Shown here piece after piece: positions 46,754 through 54,466 of a stretch of 64,000 nucleotides of DNA; within the stretch, counting starts at the first letter, position 1, and the number at the start of each line of letters is the position of its first letter. A program made the position numbers and the translations under genes. The notes beneath the pieces are model-generated. The model was not told the DNA's origin, ran no database searches, and was given only the letters and a program-made list of their open reading frames with translations. The stretch is from Croceicoccus sp. (GTDB lineage: Bacteria; Pseudomonadota; Alphaproteobacteria; Sphingomonadales; Sphingomonadaceae), in contig NZMY01000013.1 of assembly GCA_002694745.1 (NCBI GenBank), positions 124,001-188,000 on the forward strand. Reading direction: 5' to 3'.

Positions 46754-47950
46754 ATGCATTCAGAGGTCGACCGAATTTCCGAACTGGCCCAGGCCGGCGA
46801 ACGCATGATCGAGCGCCTGCGCAAGAAAGCCTTCTTGCCCGAAGCGCGCAAGGGGCTTTCGGTGCGATACGGCATTGCCGAGGCGGCTGCCCTGCTGGGA
46901 TGCAGCACCAATCGCATTCGCATGGCCGAGGATGACGGGCGACTACCGCCCCCTCCCCCGACCGAGAACGGGCGGCGTCCCGGCTATACGATCGAGGAAT
47001 TGCTGAAGATGCGCGACGTTCTCGACGCATCGCCGCGGCGTGCGCCGCTGGATGTGCCGGCCATGATCGCGGTGCAGAACTTCAAGGGCGGCGTCGGCAA
47101 GTCGACGGTCACGACCCATCTGGCGCACTATTTCGCGGTTCAGGGCTACCGCGTGCTGGTTGTCGATTGCGACAGCCAGGCGACGACGACCACCCTGTTC
47201 GGCTTCAATCCCCATTTCAACGTAACGCGCGAACAGACGCTCTATCCCTATCTCTCGATCGAGCCGACCCAGTCGAGCCTGCATTACGCGGTACAGGAAA
47301 CGCCTTGGCCCAATGTCGATCTCATTCCGTCCAACCTCGAACTGTTCGACGTGGAATACGAACTGGCGGCAGGCGGTGCGGACGGGGGATCGGTTCTGGC
47401 AAGCCGTTTTCGCAAGCTGAAACAAGGACTTATGGATATTGCGCAGGGGTATGATATCGTCCTGCTCGATCCTCCCCCGGCACTTGGCACGATCAGCCTT
47501 GCGGTGATGCAGGCAGCGAATGCGCTGCTTGTGCCGCTGGCCGCGACGACTCCCGATTTCTGCTCCACCGTGCAGTTCCTGTCGATGATGGAGCAGGTGA
47601 CGGGTCAGCTTCAGGACGCCGGAATCCATGTCGAATATGATTTCGTCCGGCTGATTTGTTCGAAGTTCGACTCAAACGATCCCAGCCATGCGATGGTGCG
47701 GCAGATCATGGAGCAGAGCTTTGGCCCGGCGCTTCTGCCCGTGCCAATCCTGGAAAGCGCGGAAATCAGCCACGCGGCCCTTCGCATGATGACGGTGTAC
47801 GAGCTGGAAAAGCCCATCGGCACGCCGCGCACGCACAAGCGCTGCCGCGCCAATCTCGACGAGGCGATGGGTCAGGTCGAGGCGCTGGTACGCCGCGGTT
47901 GGGGCGTTGCCGAGCCCGCAAGCGAGGAGGCCATCGTCAATGCTGCCTGA
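46754..47950 (+). CDS. parA: Plasmid partition ATPase (ParA/RepA type)
   Basis: A 398-residue Walker-type ATPase. The N-terminal region (about 1-90) holds a helix-turn-helix/MerR-like part, YGIAEAAALLGCSTNRIRMA, then RRPGYTIEELLKMRDVL, as in RepA/ParA proteins of large alphaproteobacterial plasmids. The ATPase has FKGGVGKST (deviant Walker A, Lys around 111), VVDCDSQATTTTLFG and IVLLDPPPALGTISL. It moves plasmid copies with ParB and represses its own operon. The ATG at 46754, with GAGG 6 nt before it, is preferred; the frame is open back to 46613 but that part is not ParA-like and covers a DnaA box. parB follows 120 bp later. Confidence 0.93.
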   Translation: MHSEVDRISELAQAGERMIERLRKKAFLPEARKGLSVRYGIAEAAALLGCSTNRIRMAEDDGRLPPPPPTENGRRPGYTIEELLKMRDVLDASPRRAPLDVPAMIAVQNFKGGVGKSTVTTHLAHYFAVQGYRVLVVDCDSQATTTTLFGFNPHFNVTREQTLYPYLSIEPTQSSLHYAVQETPWPNVDLIPSNLELFDVEYELAAGGADGGSVLASRFRKLKQGLMDIAQGYDIVLLDPPPALGTISLAVMQAANALLVPLAATTPDFCSTVQFLSMMEQVTGQLQDAGIHVEYDFVRLICSKFDSNDPSHAMVRQIMEQSFGPALLPVPILESAEISHAALRMMTVYELEKPIGTPRTHKRCRANLDEAMGQVEALVRRGWGVAEPASEEAIVNAA

Positions 47951-48070
47951 TGCACCCGCCTCGCCCAAGATTGCAGCGGCCTGCCCTTTCCCGGCTCAAG
48001 GTCATGATTTTATTTTCCTACCGCCCCGCACCGGCCGTAGCGCGCCGCGTCGACCGCGAAAGGACGCATG

Positions 48071-49171
48071 ATGGCACGCAAGCAAAGCGAATATCTGGCC
48101 GATCTGCTGGGGGATGACGAAGAAGACGGCGCCGCATCTGCCGCGCCGAACGTCGACACTTCGGGAACGCGGGACAAAGCGCCCTCCCCTGTCCCGCCTT
48201 CAGGTGACGCGCCGGACGCGCCGCGATCTTCGCGCCGCGGTTCGATGACCTTGCTTGGCCGCGAGAGCGCTCTGGCTCGCGTCGCGAGCGGCGACGTGAA
48301 GCAGGTCACGCAGATGCAGCTCGACCCGGCACGCGTACGGCCATGGGCCGGGAATGCGCGCTCCTATGAACACCTGACCGAAGAAAACTGCCGCGAGCTG
48401 ATCGATTCGCTGATTTCCGAGGGTGGACAAAAGGTTCCTGCCGTCGTCCGCCGGATTCAGGACGATCCCGACCATGACTACGAGGTCATCGCCGGCACCC
48501 GACGTCACTGGTCGATCAGCTGGCTGCGTGCGCATTCCTATCCGGACATGCGCTTTCTGGCGCAGGTCGTGGATCTCGACGACGAAGCGGCCTTTCGCCT
48601 TGCGGATATCGAAAACCGGGCGCGCAAGGACGTGTCCGACCTCGAACGCGCGCGCAATTATGCCGCGGCGCTCAAGACCCATTACGGCAACCACATGACT
48701 CGGATGGCCGAGCGGCTGAAGCTGTCGAAGGGCTGGCTTTCCAAGATGCTGAAGGTCGCCTCCTTGCCCGATGACATCATCGAGGCATTCGCCTCCCCCG
48801 CCGATGTTCAGCTCAAGCCCGCCTACCCGCTGGCGCAGGCCATGGACGATGCCGGACGCTCGAAGGCGATCCGTAACGAGGCACGAGCGCTGGCCCGCGA
48901 ACAATCGTCGCGGCGGGACCGGGGGCGCGAGCCCCTTCCCGCACAGGACGTCCTTCGGCGCCTCATGGAGGCGGGAAGCGAACGGACAAAGACCGCTCCC
49001 ATGGTGATACGCTGCGGCGGGCGTCCTCTTGTTACCGTAAAGTCGTCGACCCGCCAGGGCGTGACGATCCAGTTGCATTCGGGCACCGGCGCCAGCGACG
49101 AAGACATCATGGATGCCGTGCGCAGCGCGCTGGACAGGCTTGAGGACGAAGGTCGGGGGCTGCAGCCGTGA
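48071..49171 (+). CDS. parB: ParB-family partition protein
   Basis: A 366-residue ParB/RepB protein. The ParB N-terminal CTPase region has VRPWAGNARSYEHLTEENCR, VIAGTRRHWSISWLRAHSY (GxRRxx motif) and LADIENRARKDVSDLERARNY. A helix-turn-helix follows, MAERLKLSKGWLSKMLKVA. It should bind the parS-like palindromes at 49229, 49266 and 50175. The ATG at 48071 is chosen over an ATG 3 nt earlier because AAAGGA is better spaced. The stop lies 57 bp before the first parS-like site. Confidence 0.93.
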   Translation: MARKQSEYLADLLGDDEEDGAASAAPNVDTSGTRDKAPSPVPPSGDAPDAPRSSRRGSMTLLGRESALARVASGDVKQVTQMQLDPARVRPWAGNARSYEHLTEENCRELIDSLISEGGQKVPAVVRRIQDDPDHDYEVIAGTRRHWSISWLRAHSYPDMRFLAQVVDLDDEAAFRLADIENRARKDVSDLERARNYAAALKTHYGNHMTRMAERLKLSKGWLSKMLKVASLPDDIIEAFASPADVQLKPAYPLAQAMDDAGRSKAIRNEARALAREQSSRRDRGREPLPAQDVLRRLMEAGSERTKTAPMVIRCGGRPLVTVKSSTRQGVTIQLHSGTGASDEDIMDAVRSALDRLEDEGRGLQP

Positions 49172-49228
49172 TCGCACCGGCCAGCAAGGCCTCCCCTGCC
49201 CTAACCCGAATGCGCAGCGTGATTTCCG

Positions 49229-49250
49229 GATGTTTCCCTAGGGAAACATC
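49229..49250. promoter_or_regulatory. parS-like palindrome 1
   Basis: A perfect 22-bp palindrome centred on CCCTAGGG, core TGTTTCCCTAGGGAAACA. It lies between parB and rep. It shares GTTTCC-N4-GGAAAC with two more sites in this module and resembles the TGTTTCACGTGAAACA type of parS. Confidence 0.8.
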
Positions 49251-49265
49251 AGACCCTGCCCGACG

Positions 49266-49283
49266 CGTTTCCTCGGGGAAACG
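49266..49283. promoter_or_regulatory. parS-like palindrome 2, next to the rep start
   Basis: CGTTTCCTCGGGGAAACG, an 18-bp palindrome with one central mismatch, ending 12 nt before the rep ATG. ParB bound here would cover the rep ribosome binding region or promoter. Confidence 0.75.
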
Positions 49284-49295
49284 AAAGGCAGCGGG

Positions 49296-50543
49296 ATGAC
49301 CCGGGCCAAGCGCAAGACCGCACCCGATCAATTCGATCTCTTCCTGCCCTACCTCAGCGACCTGCCGCTGCGCGATCAGCGCGAGATGATGGAGCGCCCC
49401 TTCTTCTCGCTGTCGAAGACCAAGCGCATCAAGCCGATCGATTATACCAGCCCCGACGGCAAGCTGTGGGTCAATGTCAGCCCCAATGCCAAATACGGCA
49501 TGGCGACGATCTGGGATGCGGACATACTGATCTATTGCGCCAGCCAGATGGCCGACATGAAGCGCCGGGGCGTCAACGACATACCGCGGACTTTGCATGT
49601 CATGCCCTATGACATCCTGCGCTCGATCGGCCGGCCCACCACCGGGCGCGCCTATGAATTGCTCGCGCAGGCGCTGGACCGGCTCGTCGCCACGACGATC
49701 AAAACGAATATCCGTGCCGAAAGCAGGCGCGAGGCGACGTTCACATGGCTCGACGGCTGGACCCAGATCGTCGACGAAAAGACTGAACGCTCCATGGGCA
49801 TGACACTGGAACTGTCGAACTGGTTCTACGAAGGCGTTATGATGGAAGGCGGCGTGCTGTCCATCGATCCGGCCTATTTCGACATCACCGGCGGGCGAGA
49901 GCGGTGGCTTTACCGCGTAGCGCGCAAGCACGCCGGCGGGGCAGGGGAGGGGGGTTTCGCCATCGCCATGCCCACGCTGTTCGAGAAATCCGGCGCCGAG
50001 GGGCAGTATCGGCGTTTCAAGTTCGAAATGCTCAAGCTGGTGGAGAAGAACGCCCTGCCCGGGTACGGCTTGTCTCTGGAGCAGGGCAGGGGAGGGGACC
50101 CCCTTGTCCGCATGCGCAGGATCGACGGGAAGGATGGCGCCAAGACATCACGCCTCCCCGACGCCCCAGAAGGCGTTTCCCCGGGGAAACAATCGCCTGC
50201 GGCAGAAAAGCCCGTGTCACAGCCAGCCGATCCGCGTGAGCCAACCGCTACCTCGATTGTACCCAAAAAAGATTCCGCCACCGACGACACCGTCGATGTC
50301 GCCTCGCTCGTCCGCTCGACGCTGGCAGGCATGACCGATGCCGCCACACGGGGCTTCATGACCTCGGAGACAATTGAGCATTTGCGTGAGACCTGCCCGG
50401 GGTGGGACCTCTATGCGCTTCATGCCGAATTCGAAAATTGGGTCGGCAGCAAGCCGGAACGCCTGCCTGCCAATTGGCAGAAGGCCTTTATCGGCTGGGT
50501 AAAGCGGCACCACGCAAAGAACCGTCACCAGCTTCGCGCCTGA
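49296..50543 (+). CDS. Plasmid replication initiator protein (RPA family)
   Basis: A 415-residue initiator of the replication initiator protein A family found on alphaproteobacterial plasmids: QFDLFLPYLSDLPLRDQREM, MERPFFSLSKTKRIKPIDY, KYGMATIWDADILIYCASQM, HVMPYDILRSIGRPTTGRAY, TTIKTNIRAESRRE and LYRVARKHAGG. The two winged-helix halves typical of such initiators would lie in residues 10-260; the C-terminal 150 residues are variable, with a parS-like palindrome encoded in the linker (50175-50190). It should bind the iterons that start 226 bp after its stop. Confidence 0.9.
   Translation: MTRAKRKTAPDQFDLFLPYLSDLPLRDQREMMERPFFSLSKTKRIKPIDYTSPDGKLWVNVSPNAKYGMATIWDADILIYCASQMADMKRRGVNDIPRTLHVMPYDILRSIGRPTTGRAYELLAQALDRLVATTIKTNIRAESRREATFTWLDGWTQIVDEKTERSMGMTLELSNWFYEGVMMEGGVLSIDPAYFDITGGRERWLYRVARKHAGGAGEGGFAIAMPTLFEKSGAEGQYRRFKFEMLKLVEKNALPGYGLSLEQGRGGDPLVRMRRIDGKDGAKTSRLPDAPEGVSPGKQSPAAEKPVSQPADPREPTATSIVPKKDSATDDTVDVASLVRSTLAGMTDAATRGFMTSETIEHLRETCPGWDLYALHAEFENWVGSKPERLPANWQKAFIGWVKRHHAKNRHQLRA
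50175..50190. promoter_or_regulatory. parS-like palindrome 3, inside rep
   Basis: GTTTCCCCGGGGAAAC, a perfect 16-bp palindrome within the coding region of the initiator gene, in the part that encodes its flexible linker. Same core as sites 1 and 2. Confidence 0.7.
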
Positions 50544-50699
50544 ACGGTCTGGACCCGGCCTCGTGCCCTCCAGCGCGCCACTTCCACCCCGTTGCGATGA
50601 AATGCCCAGCCTCATCCGCGCCAGCCTCGCCTGTTCCCGAAGTGTCGTGTCTCTCCGTATCGCCCCCGCGATTGCGTAGTGGCTACGAAATAATTGAAC

Positions 50700-51040
50700 G
50701 ACTTCAGCCGCTGCTCCCCATAGTTTGATTCAAACGATCGACCCAAAATGTTCGAATGGCCAGATCTTCGACACATTGGGAACACACCTCGACCTTTCGG
50801 GAACACTTAACCGACCTTTCAGGAACAGCGCGTCGACCTATCAGGAACGCATCAACGAACTTATGGGAACGCGCGCCCGCAGCGACTCGCGTAGAATCCA
50901 CGAGTCGCAGCGAGAGGGGACCCACTTAACCTTTCAAACTAGACCTAAACCCATCTAACAAAGTGAATTTACAAATATCTTTTGGAATTAGGAAACTAGC
51001 CGTAGGCCCCAGAATTCCAAATAGGCGAGAGTTGATACAA
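50700..51040. other. Probable origin of replication (oriV)
   Basis: No gene is supported between the rep stop (50543) and 51141. From 50723 there are, in order, the palindrome GTTTGA-T-TCAAAC (50723-50735), five iterons (50769-50872), an 8-bp hairpin GCGACTCG-N11-CGAGTCGC (50882-50908), and an AT-rich stretch (by count 19 G/C of 60 bases at 50941-51000). Initiator gene plus iterons plus AT-rich DNA is the usual layout of an iteron plasmid origin. 50544-50699 shows nothing further. Confidence 0.8.
50769..50872 (+). repeat. Five iterons, 17-bp core, 21-22 bp period
   Basis: Direct repeats at 50769 (CGACACATTGGGAACAC), 50790 (CGACCTTTCGGGAACAC), 50812 (CGACCTTTCAGGAACAG), 50834 (CGACCTATCAGGAACGC) and 50856 (CGAACTTATGGGAACGC). 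The spacing is 21, 22, 22, 22 bp, which puts all sites on one face of the helix. The invariant parts are CGA and GGAAC. They are probable binding sites of the initiator encoded just upstream. Confidence 0.85.
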
Positions 51041-51141
51041 TCGCTCGAACCCGCTTCAAGACGCTCACTTGTCATGAGCACCCTAGCCAGTATCGAGGGG
51101 TGCTGATGCATGTGTGACGACACCCCCACCGGGAGCTAATG

Positions 51142-51753
51142 ATGGATCTGGAACGCAAGCCGATGAATATGGGGCAAACTCCCGCCTTACTGATTGTTGA
51201 TATGATCAACGCCTTCACGGATCCAGCGTGCCCGCTCGGCACAGACGCCGCTAGCGTCGTCGAGGCCAACCGGATGTTGCTGACAGCTTTCAGGGCCCGC
51301 TCGCTGCCCATAGTATATACAACCGTGATCTTCCGCTGCGAAAGTGAGGGCAGGGCGTTTCGCAACAGAGTTCCTGCGCTTGAGGTTTTGCAGCCAGACA
51401 GCGAATGGGTGAAAGTCGATCGCGCACTCGAACCTTTGGCCGGCGAGTACATAACTGAGAAAAAAGGTGCATCGGCGTTTTTCGGGACCGACTTGGCGAC
51501 ATGGCTAGATCGACGCGGCGCCGATTCCGTGGTCGTGACGGGGTTGACGACCTCAGGCTGCGTCAGGGCTAGCGTCGTCGATGGATTGCAGCACGATTAT
51601 CCCGTCTTCGTACCTCGGCAGGCAGTGGGCGATCGCAATCCTAATGCACATGAAGCCAATCTGTTCGATATGCATGCCAAATACGCTGACGTTTTGGATC
51701 TCGCCGAGCTGCTAGCGATGTTACCGGGAAATGATACGCAAAGCAGGGCTTAG
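51142..51753 (+). CDS. Isochorismatase-family cysteine hydrolase
   Basis: A 203-residue alpha/beta hydrolase of the isochorismatase-like family. The catalytic triad is visible as Asp20 in ALLIVDMINAF, Lys107/108 in ITEKKGASAFFGT and Cys140 in TTSGCVRASVVDGL. Relatives include N-carbamoylsarcosine amidase, nicotinamidase and biuret hydrolase; the length and the SGCVRA motif suggest an amidohydrolase for a small N-carbamoyl compound, but no partner gene supports this. GGGAG precedes the ATG at 51142. Its base composition is lower in GC than the rest of the window, hinting at transfer. A weak hairpin GAGGCC-N6-GGCCTC lies at its end (51753-51770). Confidence 0.88.
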   Translation: MDLERKPMNMGQTPALLIVDMINAFTDPACPLGTDAASVVEANRMLLTAFRARSLPIVYTTVIFRCESEGRAFRNRVPALEVLQPDSEWVKVDRALEPLAGEYITEKKGASAFFGTDLATWLDRRGADSVVVTGLTTSGCVRASVVDGLQHDYPVFVPRQAVGDRNPNAHEANLFDMHAKYADVLDLAELLAMLPGNDTQSRA

Positions 51754-52174
51754 AGGCCAGGTGAGGCCTCAAAAGCGCCACAGATGGCAAGAGAGTAGGG
51801 ATCTCACGCTTTTGGCCCGTGCAAGCGTCTAGGGAAGCTTAGGACGCACGACAGCTAAGCCCAAGGTAACAGGCCTAAAGTCAAATGATAGCTGATCAAA
51901 CCCGACGTTGCCGAGGCCACGATGGCTTTATAGTTCCGACCCGTAACACCACGCAGAATATTCTTACCAATAAAGGCAAGATTAATCCTACAATATCAAT
52001 AGGTTGCCGAATATAAAGGCTTTAGACAAATTCCGTTGCTGCCATCCCCGAACGCCCACTTGATGAACAGGCGACAGAGAAAACGTCTTGGGTAGCTGCA
52101 AGCCGATCGGACACAGGGTGACGGTGGCTCTCTACACCCGCCAACCCGCCTCCGATCTGACCTTGCTATACGCC
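51754..52174. other. Gene-free AT-richer stretch
   Basis: No supportable coding frame in 421 bp. It is unlike the window in composition (20 G/C of 60 bases at 51961-52020). It contains no recognisable transposase remnant, terminal repeats or tRNA. It separates the origin side from the operon that ends at 52175 and may be decayed DNA. Confidence 0.5.
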
Positions 52175-52414
52175 TTAAGCGCTGATGACCGCGATCTTCG
52201 CGCGCACTTCAACCGTGTCCTCCGGCTGAGCCAGGATCTCCTTTAGCGTGCCGCTTGCGGGGGAGGGGACCTCGACCGTCGTCTTTGCCGCCTCGATCTC
52301 CACGAGCGGTTCGCCCTCGGTGACGGTATCGCCGGGCTGCTTCAGCCAGCGCACGATCTCGGCGTCCTGCATGCCCATGCCGAACTGTGGCAGGATGACA
52401 TCGATATCTGCCAT
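52175..52414 (-). CDS. Free-standing lipoyl-domain protein
   Basis: A 79-residue single biotinyl/lipoyl domain: ADIDVILPQFGMGMQDAEI, WLKQPGDTVTEGEPLVEIE and AAKTTVEVPSPASGTL, with the modified lysine at Lys44 in EAAKTT. Lys at the hairpin turn preceded by EIEAA and GMGMQDAEI point to lipoylation rather than biotinylation. In 2-oxoacid or acetoin dehydrogenase systems this domain is normally the N-terminus of an E2 protein; here the frame stops directly after the domain, so no peripheral-subunit-binding or acyltransferase domain is present. It lies 12 bp after the E1-beta gene as last gene of an eight-gene operon. Confidence 0.9.
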   Translation of the reverse strand: MADIDVILPQFGMGMQDAEIVRWLKQPGDTVTEGEPLVEIEAAKTTVEVPSPASGTLKEILAQPEDTVEVRAKIAVISA

Positions 52415-52426
52415 GACATGTCTCCC

Positions 52427-53419
52427 TCAGGCCTCGACCGGCTGTTGCGCATTCATCAGACGGCGTGCAGCCCCGACGACGCGCTCCACGCTGGGATAGA
52501 GCGGCTTTTCGATCGGCGGGCTGAACGGCAGATGCGTATCTGGCGTGGTGACACGCAGCACGGGGCCTTTCAGCGCGTCGAACGCATTCTCGGCGATATG
52601 GGCGGAAATCTCGCTCGCCGCGCTGCACGTCATGTGTGCGGGATCGACGCAGATCGCTCGGCCCGTCTTGCGCACCGATTGCAGGATCAGCTCGCGGTCC
52701 AGCGGCACCAGCGTGCGCGGATCGACCACTTCCAGCGAAATGCCTTCCTTCTCCAGCTGAGCCGCCGCCTTCAGCGCGATCGGCACCGCGCCTGCAACCG
52801 CCACGACGGTTATGTCGCTGCCTTCGCGCTTGATGTCGCCCTTGCCCAGCGGGATGATGAAGTCCGGATCGTCGGGCAGTTCGGATTTCGACATCCAGCA
52901 GGTGCTGTCTTCGAAACACAGCACCGGATCGTCGCTGCGGATCGCGGCTTTCAGCAGACCTTTCATGTCATAGGCGGTGGCCGGCGCGATAATCTTGAGC
53001 CCCGGCATGTTCATGAACATTGCATAGGGCCGATCCGAATGCTGCGCAGCATTCGAGTTGCCGTAGAACATGCACGACCGGATCACGAGCGGCAGCCGGG
53101 CCTGACCGCCATAGATGTAACGCGACTTGGCGATGATCGAGCAGATCTGGTCCATCGCGGGATAGAGGAAGGACGAGATCGTCGCGTCGATGATCGGCCG
53201 CATGCCGACCATTGCCGCGCCCGCGCCCGCGCCGATAAAGCCGTTTTCGGATATCGGCGTGTCGAGAATGCGCTCCTTGCCGAATTGCTCGACGAAATCG
53301 GTGGTGGTGCCAAAGACATTGCAGCGAATGTCCTCGCCCATCATGAACACGCTTTCGTCGCGTTCCAGTTCTTCATGCTGCGCCTGTCTGATGGCTTCCA
53401 GGAATGTGGCTTTTGCCAT
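52427..53419 (-). CDS. Thiamine-diphosphate-dependent dehydrogenase E1 component, beta subunit
   Basis: A 330-residue transketolase-like beta subunit of the 2-oxoacid/acetoin dehydrogenase type: MAKATFLEAIRQAQHEELER, FMMGEDIRCNVFGTTTDFVE, DTPISENGFIGAGAGAAMVG, and SCMFYGNSNAAQHSDRPYAM followed by MNMPGLKIIAPATAYDMKGL, and the C-terminal VVDPRTLVPLD. Together with the alpha subunit it would decarboxylate or cleave a 2-keto or acyloin substrate and transfer the acyl unit to a lipoyl group. The ATG at 53419 is chosen because GGAG lies upstream; a GTG at 53434 is in frame. 30 bp from the alpha gene. Confidence 0.9.
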   Translation of the reverse strand: MAKATFLEAIRQAQHEELERDESVFMMGEDIRCNVFGTTTDFVEQFGKERILDTPISENGFIGAGAGAAMVGMRPIIDATISSFLYPAMDQICSIIAKSRYIYGGQARLPLVIRSCMFYGNSNAAQHSDRPYAMFMNMPGLKIIAPATAYDMKGLLKAAIRSDDPVLCFEDSTCWMSKSELPDDPDFIIPLGKGDIKREGSDITVVAVAGAVPIALKAAAQLEKEGISLEVVDPRTLVPLDRELILQSVRKTGRAICVDPAHMTCSAASEISAHIAENAFDALKGPVLRVTTPDTHLPFSPPIEKPLYPSVERVVGAARRLMNAQQPVEA

Positions 53420-53449
53420 GGGTTTTCGCTCCACTGATTAGGGGCCGCG

Positions 53450-54448
53450 TCAGGCGGTCAGATGGTCGGGGACGGGCAGGCGGTCGGTGAACACGTCATC
53501 GAACGCTTCCTCCGCCTGGGGATAGTCGGCATCGCGCGCATATTTGATCGCGTCGGCGACCTCGTCGGCGGTCTCGCTCTCGATTGTGTCTAGGACGGCG
53601 GGATCGACGCCTTCTTCCTCAAGCCTCTGGCGATAGATCACCAGCGGGTCGCGGGCCTTCCATTGTTCCTCCTCACCCTGCCGGGGCGTGAGGTTGCGGC
53701 CCATGTTCACCGCGTGATCGCCATAGCGATAGGTCTTGGTCTCGACGAACACCGGGCCCTTGCCCGATCGCGCATGGTCGACCGCCTCGGTCACGGCTTT
53801 CTCGACCGCGTCCACGTCCTGTCCGTCCACGATGATCGACTTCATCGCATACGCCTTGGCGCGGTCGGCCAGATCCTTGACCGGCACCGCGTCCGCGACC
53901 GGCGTGGACATGCCATAGAGGTTGTTTTCGCACACGAAGACGGCGGGAAGGCACCATGCGGCGGCCAGATTCATCCCTTCATGCGCGGCGCCCTCGCTGG
54001 TCGCGCCGTCGCCAAAGAAACACAGCGCCACCTGCCCGGTCTTCTTCAGCTTCGCGCCCAGCGCCGCGCCTGCCGCGACCGGCACGCCCGATCCGACGAT
54101 GCTCGTCTCGCCCAGACTGCCGATGGAGAAATCGGACAGGTGCATCGATCCGCCCTTGCCCTTGCAGACGCCCGATGCCTTGCCCAGCAGTTCGGCCATG
54201 AGCGGACGCAAGCTTGCGCCCTTGGCGATGGGATGGCCGTGGCTGCGATGGTTGCCGACCATATAGTCGTCATCGCGCAGCGCCATGCAGGAACCCACGC
54301 CCGAGGCCTCCATCCCCGCATAGGTGTGGAGCGCACCGGGAATCTCGCCCTGCGCATGAATTGACTCCGCCAGATCCTCGAATTGCCGGATGCGTTGCAT
54401 GCGCCGGTATTTTTCAAGCTTACGGCTGTTCGATTGCGTCTCGTCCAT
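53450..54448 (-). CDS. Thiamine-diphosphate-dependent dehydrogenase E1 component, alpha subunit
   Basis: A 332-residue alpha subunit. The diphosphate-binding motif is GDGATSEGAAHEGMNLAA ending in CENN, and the region YMVGNHRSHGHPIAKGA with GKGGSMHLSDFSIGSLG is typical of acetoin and pyruvate dehydrogenase E1-alpha proteins. The HRSHGHPIAKG segment is closer to acetoin:DCPIP oxidoreductase than to branched-chain E1. GAGAGG precedes the ATG. It lies 18 bp after the M24 gene and is followed by the beta subunit and the lipoyl protein, forming an E1-plus-carrier set without E2 core or E3. Confidence 0.9.
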   Translation of the reverse strand: MDETQSNSRKLEKYRRMQRIRQFEDLAESIHAQGEIPGALHTYAGMEASGVGSCMALRDDDYMVGNHRSHGHPIAKGASLRPLMAELLGKASGVCKGKGGSMHLSDFSIGSLGETSIVGSGVPVAAGAALGAKLKKTGQVALCFFGDGATSEGAAHEGMNLAAAWCLPAVFVCENNLYGMSTPVADAVPVKDLADRAKAYAMKSIIVDGQDVDAVEKAVTEAVDHARSGKGPVFVETKTYRYGDHAVNMGRNLTPRQGEEEQWKARDPLVIYRQRLEEEGVDPAVLDTIESETADEVADAIKYARDADYPQAEEAFDDVFTDRLPVPDHLTA

Positions 54449-54466
54449 GAATAATCCTCTCGTGGG

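Noticed and set aside
51753-51770. Hairpin GAGGCC-N6-GGCCTC as a Rho-independent terminator
   Set aside because: The run after it on the plus strand is A, not T, so it does not fit a terminator for the upstream gene.
52175-54448. Complete acetoin or pyruvate dehydrogenase complex
   Set aside because: The lipoyl gene ends after 79 residues and no E2 catalytic domain or E3 follows.
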